Shown: positions 1-6,301 of the stretch, piece after piece
Numbering within the stretch: the first letter of the stretch is position 1
Layout of the letters: each line of letters begins with the position of its first letter
Assembly (NCBI GenBank): GCA_002388905.1
Contig: DGNJ01000014.1
Location: forward strand, 13,063-21,298
Length of the DNA: 8,236 nucleotides
Source of the DNA: Cellvibrionales bacterium UBA4495
GTDB taxonomy: Bacteria > Pseudomonadota > Gammaproteobacteria > Pseudomonadales > Porticoccaceae
Direction of reading: 5' to 3'
Made by a program: the position numbers and the translations under genes
The notes under the pieces: model-generated
Database searches by the model: none
The model's input: only the letters and a program-made list of their open reading frames with translations
Told to the model about the DNA's origin: nothing

Positions 1-842
1 GCCGAGCCCACCACCATGCCGATGGCCGCCAGTTCATCCTCCGCCTGGGCGATGGCGAATTTCTTGTCGCCACTGCCGGCGTCGATGCGAAGCCGGTTGG
101 CGTATTTCTCGAAGGCGTCCACCACCGATGTAGAGGGCGTAATGGGATACCAGGCGGCAACAGTGGCGCCGCCGTAGATTGCACCCAGCGCCAGTGCCTC
201 GTTGCCCTCCATAAGGATCTTGTCGCCCAGGGCATCACACCGCTTCAGGCGGATGCCCAGGGGGCAATCGTAGCTTTCCCGGGCGTGCTGGAAACCCAGC
301 TCCAGGGCATGGATATTGGGTGCGATGAGCTTCTCCTTGCCCCGGAACTGCTCGCTGACCAGATCCTTGAGCACGCCAAATTCAATGTCCAGCAGGGCCG
401 CCAGGGCACCCACGTAGATCACGTTCTTGAAAAGCTGGCGCTGTTTGGGATCGCTGTATTCCTGACGACAGATCTCGGTGAGGGGGATCCCCACAAGGTT
501 GACGTCGGCGCGGTGCAGACGGAGGTCGAGGGGCTTGGTGCTGTCGTAAATGAAGTACCCGCCCGGTTCCAGGGACTCCATGTCCTGCTTCATGCTCTGC
601 GGGTTCACGGCGACCATGATGTCGATGCCGCCCCGACGCCCCAGGTAACCCTTCTCGCTGACCCGCACCTCGTACCAGGTGGGCAGGCCCTGAATGTTGG
701 ACGGAAAGATATTTTTGGGGGACACGGCGATCCCCATGCGGAAGACCGCCTTGGCGAACATGTTATTGGCGCTGGCCGAACCGGTGCCGTTGACGTTGGC
801 AAAGCGGATTACGAATTCGTTGACGGACTCTAAACGTTTCAT
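1..842 (-). CDS. 2-oxoacid:acceptor oxidoreductase, fused gamma-alpha subunit (KorA-like), 3' end outside window
   Basis: The reading frame starts with ATG at 842 and stays open to the window edge (280 codons plus 2 bases), so the C-terminal half is missing. Residues about 10-190 match the gamma domain of 2-oxoacid:ferredoxin oxidoreductases, with NVNGTGSASANNMFAKAV near 17 and GYLGRRGGIDIMVAVNP at 65-81. From about 205 the alpha (pyrimidine-binding) domain begins: GNEALALGAIYGGATVAAWY, then the hallmark YPITPSTS at 232-239 and AEDELAAIGMVVG at 267-279. The gamma-then-alpha fusion is typical of KorA/OorA-type enzymes, which with a TPP-binding beta subunit oxidatively decarboxylate a 2-oxoacid with CoA to an acyl-CoA, passing electrons to ferredoxin in the cytoplasm. 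The substrate (2-oxoglutarate, pyruvate or a branched-chain oxoacid) cannot be read from this part. Its ATG overlaps the stop of the upstream flavoprotein gene (ATGA) and there is no clear Shine-Dalgarno, so translation is probably coupled. The beta-subunit gene should lie to the left of base 1. Confidence 0.9.
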   Translation of the reverse strand, partial: MKRLESVNEFVIRFANVNGTGSASANNMFAKAVFRMGIAVSPKNIFPSNIQGLPTWYEVRVSEKGYLGRRGGIDIMVAVNPQSMKQDMESLEPGGYFIYDSTKPLDLRLHRADVNLVGIPLTEICRQEYSDPKQRQLFKNVIYVGALAALLDIEFGVLKDLVSEQFRGKEKLIAPNIHALELGFQHARESYDCPLGIRLKRCDALGDKILMEGNEALALGAIYGGATVAAWYPITPSTSVVDAFEKYANRLRIDAGSGDKKFAIAQAEDELAAIGMVVGS

Positions 843-2623
843 AGGGGCGCGGCCTTGGTCACTTCGTAGAGAAATTTCTGCATATCCCATGCCGAGGTGG
901 GACAACGCTCGGCACAGAGGCCGCAGTGCAGGCACACATCCTCGTCCTTGACCATCACCCGGCCGGTGGGCAGGTCGCCGGAAACATAGAGGTCCTGGTC
1001 GGTATTGCGGGCCGGTATCTTGAGGCGCTCCCGGAGTTCCTCTTCCTCGCCGTTATCAATAAAGTTGATGCAATCGGTGGGACAGATGTCCACGCAGGCG
1101 TCGCACTCGATGCAGCGGCTATCCGAAAACACTGTCTGGACATCGCAGTTGAGGCAGCGTTCGGCCTCCCGGAAAGCAGTGGCGGCATCAAAGCCCAGTT
1201 CCACTTCCAGTTTGCGGTCCTTCAGGGTCAGGCTCTTGTCGGCATGGGGCACCTTGTAGCGGCGATCGTCGTCAATCTGGCTGTCGTAACTCCACTCGTG
1301 AACACCCATCTTCTGACTGACCAGGTTGGTGCCGGGAGCCGGGCGCTTTGCCACATCCTCGCCCCGACAGAACAGATCGATGGAAATTGCCGCCTGGTGG
1401 CCGTGGGCCACGGCCGTAATAATGTTCTCGGGACCGAAGGCCGCGTCGCCGCCGAAAAACACCCTGGGGTTGGAAGACTGGAAGGTGGTTTCATCGATCT
1501 GGGGCATGCCCCACTTATCGAAGACGATGCCGATGTCCCGCTCGATCCAGGGAAAGGCGTTTTCCTGGCCAATGGCCATAAGCACTTCGTCACAGGGATA
1601 GAATGCCAGGTCCTCGCCGGTGGGCACCAGGTTGCGACGGCCGTTTTCGTCGTACTCGGCACGCACTTTCTCGAAACGCATACCCACCAGTTTGCCGTCC
1701 TCCATGACAAATTCCTTGGGGACGTGGTTGTCGATAATGGGAATGTCCTCGGCAATGGCGTCGTCCTTTTCCCAGGGGGAGGCCTTCATGTCGGCAAAGG
1801 GGCTGCGCACGATGACCTTGACGTCCTCACCACCCAGGCGCCGGGCGGTGCGGCAACAGTCCATGGCGGTGTTGCCGCCGCCCAGGACGATGACTTTCTT
1901 GCCGATCTTGGCGGTGTGCTCGAAAGCGACACTGGCCAGCCAGTCGATACCGATATGGATAAAGGGGTCGGCTTCCTGGCGATTGGGCAGGTTCTTCAGG
2001 TCCCGGCCGCGGGGAGCGCCGGAGCCTACGAAGACGGCATCGTAGTTCTGCTCCAGAAGCTCCTTGAGACTCTCCACGTAGGTATCGAAGTGCGCCACCG
2101 GGCCCATGTCGAGGATATAACCCACTTCCTCGTCGAGCACTTCCTCGGGCAGACGGAATGCGGGTATCTGGCTGCGCATAAAACCGCCGCCGGCCTTCTG
2201 GGCGTCGAAGATATCCATCTCGTAACCCAGGGGCGCCAGGTCGCGGGCCACCGTCAGGGAGGCGGGACCGGCACCCACCAGGGCAATGCGCTTGCCGTTC
2301 TTCTTCGGGGCCTTGCCCGGCAGCCGGCCGGCGATACCCTGCATGCTCTTCTCGTCGGCGGCGACGCGCTTCAAGCGACAGATCGCCACCGGTTCCTCCT
2401 CGATCCTGCCCCGGCGGCACGCCGGCTCGCAGGGGCGGTCGCAGGTGCGCCCGAGGATGCCCGGGAACACGTTGGACTCCCAGTTGATCATGTAGGCATC
2501 GTCGTAACGACCCTGGGCAATCAAGCGGATGTATTCAGGAACGGGTGTGTGGGCGGGACATGCGTATTGACAGTCTACTACCTTGTGGAAGTATTCCGGG
2601 TTCTCAATATTGGTTGGCTTCAA
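839..2623 (-). CDS. GltD-like FAD/NAD(P) oxidoreductase with C-terminal 2x[4Fe-4S] ferredoxin domain
   Basis: This is a soluble flavoprotein of the glutamate-synthase small-subunit type. Numbered from the upstream ATG at 2677 (612 aa), the N-terminal Fe-S domain has CQYACPAHTPVPEYI (C36, C40) and GRTCDRPCEPACRRG (C79, C83, C87). The FAD Rossmann motif is VGAGPAS at 134-140, the NAD(P) site VLGGGNTAMDCC at 264-274, and the closing FAD motif GGDAAFGPENII at 409-420. After a CLNC pair (508, 511) come two ferredoxin motifs: C522-x2-C525-x2-C528-x3-C532-P and C582-x2-C585-x2-C588-x3-C592-P. No glutamate-synthase large subunit is adjacent. Instead the next gene, overlapping by 4 bp, is a 2-oxoacid:ferredoxin oxidoreductase subunit, so the likely job (inference) is passing electrons between that enzyme and NAD(P)(H). 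I chose the TTG at 2623-2621 as start because AGGGGAG lies 6 nt upstream, whereas the in-frame ATG at 2677 has no good ribosome site and would sit about 10 nt from the predicted transcription start. From TTG the protein is 594 aa. Confidence 0.93.
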   Translation of the reverse strand: MKPTNIENPEYFHKVVDCQYACPAHTPVPEYIRLIAQGRYDDAYMINWESNVFPGILGRTCDRPCEPACRRGRIEEEPVAICRLKRVAADEKSMQGIAGRLPGKAPKKNGKRIALVGAGPASLTVARDLAPLGYEMDIFDAQKAGGGFMRSQIPAFRLPEEVLDEEVGYILDMGPVAHFDTYVESLKELLEQNYDAVFVGSGAPRGRDLKNLPNRQEADPFIHIGIDWLASVAFEHTAKIGKKVIVLGGGNTAMDCCRTARRLGGEDVKVIVRSPFADMKASPWEKDDAIAEDIPIIDNHVPKEFVMEDGKLVGMRFEKVRAEYDENGRRNLVPTGEDLAFYPCDEVLMAIGQENAFPWIERDIGIVFDKWGMPQIDETTFQSSNPRVFFGGDAAFGPENIITAVAHGHQAAISIDLFCRGEDVAKRPAPGTNLVSQKMGVHEWSYDSQIDDDRRYKVPHADKSLTLKDRKLEVELGFDAATAFREAERCLNCDVQTVFSDSRCIECDACVDICPTDCINFIDNGEEEELRERLKIPARNTDQDLYVSGDLPTGRVMVKDEDVCLHCGLCAERCPTSAWDMQKFLYEVTKAAPL

Positions 2624-2629
2624 AAATGA

Positions 2630-2636
2630 CTCCCCT
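2630..2636 (-). promoter_or_regulatory. Ribosome binding site deciding a TTG start
   Basis: On the minus strand AGGGGAG is followed by 6 nt and then TTG (2623-2621), which opens a protein beginning (M)KPTNIENPEYF. It is the only strong Shine-Dalgarno near the 5' end of the flavoprotein frame; the in-frame ATG 54 nt upstream (2677) is preceded only by CCATGAGCT. Confidence 0.65.
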
Positions 2637-2693
2637 GGTCGCCGGTACAGACAGGAAATATGGTTCTGGCCGACCATAGCTCATGGAGCGCGA

Positions 2694-2722
2694 TTTATAC
2701 CGAAAACGCCGCTGAAAGTAAA
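2694..2722 (-). promoter_or_regulatory. Sigma70-like promoter of the flavoprotein / oxoacid oxidoreductase operon
   Basis: Minus-strand TTTACT (2722-2717, 4/6 to the -35 consensus), a 17-nt spacer and TATAAA (2699-2694, 5/6 to the -10). Transcription would start near 2687, giving a leader of about 64 nt to the TTG start. The surrounding stretch (2678-2760) is AT-richer than the neighbouring genes, as expected for a promoter. Confidence 0.55.
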
Positions 2723-2781
2723 TGTTAAACAGGGCATAAGTGACCTTTTCGGCAAAGTTTGTCCGTTTTGGTCACGGCTTG

Positions 2782-2807
2782 CGGGGCCCCGGCTAATCGC
2801 CGCCCCG
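2782..2807 (-). terminator. GC-rich hairpin downstream of the K+ channel gene
   Basis: Starting 17 nt past the channel stop codon, the minus strand can pair CGGGGC-GGC with GCC-GCCCCG around a GATTA loop, with a 3-nt GGG bulge on one side. That gives nine G-C/C-G pairs. No run of T follows, so it is not a classical intrinsic terminator; it could pause polymerase or stabilise the 3' end of the channel transcript. The rest of the gap between the channel and the flavoprotein (2678-2824) holds only the flavoprotein promoter. Confidence 0.3.
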
Positions 2808-2824
2808 GAAACCGCCCGGAGCGG

Positions 2825-3673
2825 TCAACTCCCGGACGTGGAGGGCGCCGGTTCGGCAAGCGGGTTGCCGCAGGAAAAACAGTAGCGGGCATCGGGCTCG
2901 TGACCCGGGCGGCCACATTCGACACAGCGGTTGGTGCGCCTGGCCTCCTCCCGCATCCGGTGGCTCTCGTTGATAAATTCCGCCGACACGATGCCGGTGG
3001 GAATGGCGATAATCGAATAGCCGGTCAGCATCGCCACGGTAGAGATCAACTGGCCGAAGACGGTCTGGGGGGTAATGTCCCCGTACCCCACGGTGGTGAT
3101 GGTAACCACCACCCAGTAGATACTCTTGGGAATGCTGGTGAAACCGCGCTCGGGCCCTTCCACAAGGAACATCAGGCTGCCGAAGACGACACTGATCACG
3201 ATCACCCCCCACAGGAAAACGAAAATCTTGCGCCGTGCCTGGAAGATGGTCCGAATCACCATGTTCGCTTCCTCGCTGTAGCGGACCAGCTTCAGAACCC
3301 GGAATATTCGCAACACCCGGAGCAGTCGGATAATCAGCAGATAACTGGCACCCGTCAGGAAGATCGACAGGTAGGTGGGGACAATCGACAGCAGATCGAC
3401 CAGACCGTAAAAACTGAAAATATAGCGCAGCGGTCGCGGCGAGATATAGATGCGCACGAAGTACTCAACGGTAAAAAGCAGGGTAAACGCCCATTCCAAC
3501 GCGTACAGCCAGTTCCCGTAGGTGCGGTGGATCGCCGCCACCGAATCGAGCATCACCGTGGCGACACTGAGGAGGATCGTGTAGATAAGCACCAGGTCGA
3601 AGCCCTTGCCGGCCGGCGTATCGGTGCCAAAGATGATAGTGTGAAGTTTTTCCCGCAGACCCGATGCAGCCAT
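2825..3673 (-). CDS. Six-TM voltage-gated-type potassium channel with C-terminal zinc ribbon
   Basis: A 282-residue inner-membrane ion channel. Hydrophobic segments S1-S3 lie about 25-45, 55-77 and 85-107. S4 (about 110-132) carries positive charges at every third position (R116, R119, R122, R125, K128, R131), the voltage-sensor signature. S5 is about 149-171, the pore helix about 183-193, and the selectivity filter TTVGYGD at 193-199 specifies K+. S6 (about 207-230) contains AIPTGIVSAEF, as in bacterial Kv channels. The cytoplasmic tail ends in a zinc-ribbon-like module with two CxxC pairs (C250/C253 and C265/C268) and a histidine at 257. The start is ATG 3673 with a purine-rich ribosome site (AGGGGGAGG) just upstream. 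It is transcribed divergently from the permease operon and stands alone. Voltage gating and zinc binding are family-based inference; the K+ filter is directly visible. Confidence 0.93.
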   Translation of the reverse strand: MAASGLREKLHTIIFGTDTPAGKGFDLVLIYTILLSVATVMLDSVAAIHRTYGNWLYALEWAFTLLFTVEYFVRIYISPRPLRYIFSFYGLVDLLSIVPTYLSIFLTGASYLLIIRLLRVLRIFRVLKLVRYSEEANMVIRTIFQARRKIFVFLWGVIVISVVFGSLMFLVEGPERGFTSIPKSIYWVVVTITTVGYGDITPQTVFGQLISTVAMLTGYSIIAIPTGIVSAEFINESHRMREEARRTNRCVECGRPGHEPDARYCFSCGNPLAEPAPSTSGS

Positions 3674-3677
3674 ACTC

Positions 3678-3686
3678 CCTCCCCCT
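3678..3686 (-). promoter_or_regulatory. Strong ribosome binding site of the K+ channel gene
   Basis: Minus-strand AGGGGGAGG ends 4 nt before the ATG at 3673; the AGGGGGA part leaves a 6-nt spacer. This supports the annotated start. Confidence 0.6.
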
Positions 3687-3693
3687 GAGCCGT

Positions 3694-3726
3694 CGCCGGC
3701 AAATTGACGCGCCGGCTGTGTCGACA
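3694..3726. repeat. Repeated CGCCGGC heptamers and TGTCGACA palindrome around the divergent promoter
   Basis: CGCCGGC occurs at 3694-3700 and again at 3710-3716, the two copies flanking the -35 hexamer exactly. GCCGGC is self-complementary, so the copies are also an inverted pair. A perfect 8-bp palindrome TGTCGACA (3719-3726) fills the spacer just before the -10. Their placement fits operator sites, but short GC palindromes arise easily in this composition. Confidence 0.3.
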
Positions 3727-3733
3727 GTATAAG
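3704..3733 (+). promoter_or_regulatory. Promoter of the permease-quinone reductase-yciH-peptidase operon
   Basis: TTGACG (3704-3709, 5/6), an 18-nt spacer and TATAAG (3728-3733, 5/6). The predicted transcription start is near 3740, about 25 nt before the permease ATG at 3765. This is the only convincing plus-strand promoter before the four closely packed genes, so it probably drives all of them. Confidence 0.6.
3726..3731 (-). promoter_or_regulatory. Possible -10 element of the K+ channel gene
   Basis: Minus-strand TATACT (5/6 to consensus) overlaps the rightward -10 on the opposite strand and lies about 53 nt upstream of the channel ATG. No good -35 is found at 16-18 nt spacing (CTCTTG at 17), so the call is weak. 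Confidence 0.3.
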
Positions 3734-3764
3734 CTAACCGATAGCGTGCAAGAGAACCCCCGCC

Positions 3765-4970
3765 ATGGAGCCTTCCCACTCCCTCAAACGGACCCTTGGC
3801 CTGTCCCGCCTTGTCCTCTACGGCGCCGGCACCATACTGGGCGCCGGTATCTACGTGCTGGTGGGCGAAGTTGCCGGCGCCAGCGGCAATTTCTCGGTAC
3901 TGGCATTTCTGCTAGCCGGCATCATCGTCGCTTTCAGCGCCTACTCGTTCGCGCTCCTGGCGCGGCGCTATCCGGTCAGCGCGGGGCCCGCCGCCTATGT
4001 CCATGAGGCCTTCCGGCGACCCTGGCTCGCCACGCTGGTGGGCTATGCCATTATCGCCGCGGCCATCGTCTCCTCGGCAACCATTGCCCGGGGCTTCACC
4101 GGCTATCTGCTCTTCTTTGTCGATATCCCCCCGTGGCTGGCCATTGTCTTCTTCGCCGGCGTTCTCACTTTTATCGCCGCCCGGGGCGTCGATGTCTCCG
4201 TGGGCACTGCCGTCATCATTACCCTGATCGAGATTGCCGGCCTTTGCCTGGTGGTATATGCCGCGAGAGACAGTCTTCACCATGCCTGGGACAACCCGGG
4301 ACACTTCCTCTTGCCGAAGGAAATCGCCGACTTGCGCGGCATTGCCCTGGGGGCCTTCCTGGCGTTCTATGCCTGTATCGGCTTCGAGGACATGGTGAAC
4401 ATGGCCGAGGAAGTGAAGAAGCCGGAAAAAAACCTGCCCCTGGGGATCGCCATCGTGCTGATCGTCACGACCCTGCTCTACGCGCTGGTAACACTCGCCG
4501 CCCTTACCGCGGTGCCCCGGGAATTGCTCGCCGGCTCCCAGGCTCCCCTGGCCCTGGTCATCGAATATAAAAGCACCCTGCCGCCCTGGATCATGGGCAT
4601 CGTCAGCATGGCGGCAGTGACCAACGGTGCGCTGATCCAGATCATCATGGGGTCCAGGGTTCTCTACGGCATGGCCAGGCGCCGCCTGGCACCCGCGAGC
4701 ATGGCCCGGATCCACCCCCGTACCCGGATACCGCATCTGGCCACCCTGTTCGTGGGTGGCTGCGTTTTGTTGTTCGCCCTGCTTTTGCCCCTGGCAACCC
4801 TGGCCAAACTCACCAGCGGCGTGATTCTGGGGATCTTCACCCTGGTCAATCTCGCGCTCATCGCCATTCACCGTCGCGAAGGCGTAAGTGGCTGGCTGAA
4901 AAACGGCGTCCCTCTGGTCGGTGCTATACTCTGCGTCTGCTTTGTCCTGGCCCAGTTGTTGATCGAATGA
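3765..4970 (+). CDS. APC-superfamily amino-acid permease
   Basis: A 401-residue, strongly hydrophobic inner-membrane transporter with roughly 11-12 membrane segments. The first (about 13-33) has the glycine-rich APC signature YGAGTILGAGIYVLVGEVAG, whose backbone forms part of the substrate site in this fold. Segment 6 and the following loop contain AFYACIGFEDMVNMAEEV, then KKPEKNLP (about 200-225), the most conserved APC motif. Transport would be proton- or exchange-coupled uptake of an amino acid or amine; the substrate cannot be told from sequence. It is a little shorter than the usual 430-480 residues, with short termini. The start is ATG 3765 with only a weak AGAGAA upstream; the N-terminus (MEPSHSLKRTLGL) leads directly into segment 1 as expected. 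It is the first gene of the rightward operon, and its stop overlaps the next start (ATGA at 4967-4970). Confidence 0.92.
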   Translation: MEPSHSLKRTLGLSRLVLYGAGTILGAGIYVLVGEVAGASGNFSVLAFLLAGIIVAFSAYSFALLARRYPVSAGPAAYVHEAFRRPWLATLVGYAIIAAAIVSSATIARGFTGYLLFFVDIPPWLAIVFFAGVLTFIAARGVDVSVGTAVIITLIEIAGLCLVVYAARDSLHHAWDNPGHFLLPKEIADLRGIALGAFLAFYACIGFEDMVNMAEEVKKPEKNLPLGIAIVLIVTTLLYALVTLAALTAVPRELLAGSQAPLALVIEYKSTLPPWIMGIVSMAAVTNGALIQIIMGSRVLYGMARRRLAPASMARIHPRTRIPHLATLFVGGCVLLFALLLPLATLAKLTSGVILGIFTLVNLALIAIHRREGVSGWLKNGVPLVGAILCVCFVLAQLLIE

Positions 4971-5980
4971 GCCTGCCCGATTCCACGGAATGCATCGAAA
5001 TCGCCGGACACGGCGGCGCCGGCTCCCTGCGCCTGGCACGCCGCCCCCTGCCGCCCCCGGGCCATCGGGAAGTTCTGATCCGCGTCCACGCCGCCGGCGT
5101 CAACCGTCCGGATATTCTCCAGCGCCAGGGCCTGTACCCGCCCCCTGACGGAACTTCCGACATTCCCGGGCTGGAGGTCTCGGGCACCGTGATCGGCACC
5201 GGGCCCGGCGTTTCCCGCTGGCGGCAGGGAGACGAGGTCTGCGCACTGGTCGCCGGCGGCGGTTACAGCCGCCACGCCCTTGCTCACGAGGCCCTGTGTC
5301 TGCCCGTCCCCTCGCCCCTGTCGCTGACGCAAGCGGCGGCACTGCCGGAAACCTTTTTTACCGTCTGGTACAACCTGGTGGAACGGGGCCGTTTGCGGGA
5401 AAACGAGGTCGTACTCATCCACGGCGGCAGCAGTGGCATCGGCACCACGGCCATCCAGGTGGCCCGGGCCCTGGGAGCCCGTGTCTATACGACCGCGGGC
5501 ACGGATGAGAAATGCCGGGCTTGCGAAACCCTGGGCGCGGAGCGGGCCTTCAATTACCGGAGCGAGGATTTTCTCCGGATCAAGCAACTCACGGACAGGC
5601 GTGGCGCCGATGTGATTATCGACATGGTGGGTGGGGACTATATCCAGAAAAATATCAAGTGCGCGGCCCCCGATGGCCGCATTGTCCAGATCGCCTTTCT
5701 CCAGGGATCCCGGGTGCAAGTGGACCTGATGCCGGTCATGCTCAAGCGCCTGGTCTTCACCGGTTCCACGTTGCGCAGCCAGCCGGTGGCGGAAAAGGCC
5801 CGCATCGCGGGAGCCGTTGAGCGCGAGCTTTGGCCGCTGCTCGACAGTGGCGCCGTCAAGCCCGTGGTCCATGAAATCCTGCCGTTGGCGGAAGCCGCCG
5901 AGGCTCACCGCATCATGGAAAACAGCGAGCATATCGGTAAAATCCTGCTCGACTGTCGTTCGGATCGCCATCAACCATGA
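4967..5980 (+). CDS. NAD(P)H:quinone oxidoreductase, PIG3/zeta-crystallin family (MDR superfamily)
   Basis: A 337-residue cytoplasmic medium-chain reductase. The N-terminal catalytic GroES-like domain has AAGVNRPDILQRQGLYPPP (42-60), then DIPGLEVSGTV (65-75); the RQGLYPPP segment is characteristic of the PIG3/TP53I3 group. The nucleotide-binding Rossmann domain has VLIHGGSSGIGTTAIQVA (149-166), with the modified glycine pattern of quinone reductases, followed by LGAERAFNYRSEDF (189-202) and GADVIIDMVGG (213-223). The GHE zinc-ligand motif of alcohol dehydrogenases is absent, so it is a zinc-independent enzyme, expected to reduce quinones or other activated carbonyls with NAD(P)H. The physiological substrate is unknown. 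Length is close to the family's usual 325. Start ATG 4967 overlaps the permease stop and has no clear ribosome site, and its own stop overlaps the next ATG, indicating translational coupling on both sides. Confidence 0.93.
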   Translation: MSLPDSTECIEIAGHGGAGSLRLARRPLPPPGHREVLIRVHAAGVNRPDILQRQGLYPPPDGTSDIPGLEVSGTVIGTGPGVSRWRQGDEVCALVAGGGYSRHALAHEALCLPVPSPLSLTQAAALPETFFTVWYNLVERGRLRENEVVLIHGGSSGIGTTAIQVARALGARVYTTAGTDEKCRACETLGAERAFNYRSEDFLRIKQLTDRRGADVIIDMVGGDYIQKNIKCAAPDGRIVQIAFLQGSRVQVDLMPVMLKRLVFTGSTLRSQPVAEKARIAGAVERELWPLLDSGAVKPVVHEILPLAEAAEAHRIMENSEHIGKILLDCRSDRHQP

Positions 5981-6300
5981 GCAAGAATTCCCGTCTCGTC
6001 TATTCCACCGACAAGGGCCGCATCGCCGGCGAAAGCGAAGACAAGAGGCCGCCGGAGGGCGACGGCATTGTGCGTATCCGCCGGGAAACCAGCGGCCGCA
6101 AGGGCAAGGGGGTGACCACCGTGAGCGGCCTGCCCCTGGACGACAAGGCCATGGCCCAGGTCGCCAAGAAACTGAAGCAACTGTGCGGCACCGGCGGTAC
6201 CGTCAAGAATTTCGTCATTGAAATCCAGGGGGATCATCGCCAGACATTAAAAGACGTGCTGGAAAAGCAGGGATACACAGTCAAGCTGGCGGGAGGCTGA
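5977..6300 (+). CDS. yciH: YciH/SUI1-family translation initiation factor-like protein
   Basis: A 107-residue protein, almost the length of E. coli YciH (108). The N-terminal 35 residues are charged and probably flexible. The SUI1 (eIF1-like) fold follows, with the basic loop RKGKGVTTVSGLPL (about 41-54), the diagnostic KLKQLCGTGGTVKN (65-78) and the C-terminal IQGDHRQTLKDVLEKQGY. Bacterial SUI1 proteins resemble eIF1 and act on the small ribosomal subunit, where E. coli YciH has been linked to start-codon/initiation fidelity and stress-related translation control. It is not essential in general. ATG 5977 overlaps the quinone-reductase stop (ATGA) without a recognisable ribosome site. The stop at 6298-6300 is one base from the next start, and its last codons carry the next gene's ribosome site. 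Confidence 0.95.
   Translation: MSKNSRLVYSTDKGRIAGESEDKRPPEGDGIVRIRRETSGRKGKGVTTVSGLPLDDKAMAQVAKKLKQLCGTGGTVKNFVIEIQGDHRQTLKDVLEKQGYTVKLAGG
6291..6296 (+). promoter_or_regulatory. Ribosome binding site of the S9 peptidase gene
   Basis: GGGAGG ends 5 nt before ATG 6302 and lies inside the last codons of yciH. This fixes the peptidase start and gives it its own translation signal, unlike the two coupled genes before it. Confidence 0.65.
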
Positions 6301-6301
6301 A

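Noticed and set aside
285..833. Plus-strand open frame opposite the oxoacid oxidoreductase
   Set aside because: The minus strand from ATG 842 gives the clear gamma-alpha subunit sequence; the plus-strand product has no recognisable features.
839..2623. Identification of the flavoprotein as a true glutamate synthase small subunit (gltD)
   Set aside because: No gltB large subunit is adjacent, it has an added 8Fe ferredoxin domain and lacks the full GltD cysteine motif, and it is coupled to a 2-oxoacid oxidoreductase gene.
926..2629. Long plus-strand open frame (567 codons) opposite the flavoprotein gene
   Set aside because: It mirrors the minus-strand gene codon for codon, its translation is low-complexity and rich in G, H, V and A with no family motifs, and the opposite strand has clear FAD, NAD(P) and ferredoxin motifs. 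GC-rich codon use creates such antisense frames.
2759..3688. Plus-strand open frame opposite the K+ channel
   Set aside because: Its translation is full of H, D, Q and R repeats and resembles no domain; the minus-strand frame carries the S4 charges and TVGYGD filter.
3912..5974. Minus-strand open frames opposite the permease and quinone reductase (3912-5039, 4868-5974)
   Set aside because: They are antisense shadows with D/G/Q/H-rich composition and no motif, they overlap each other, and they lie opposite confidently identified genes.
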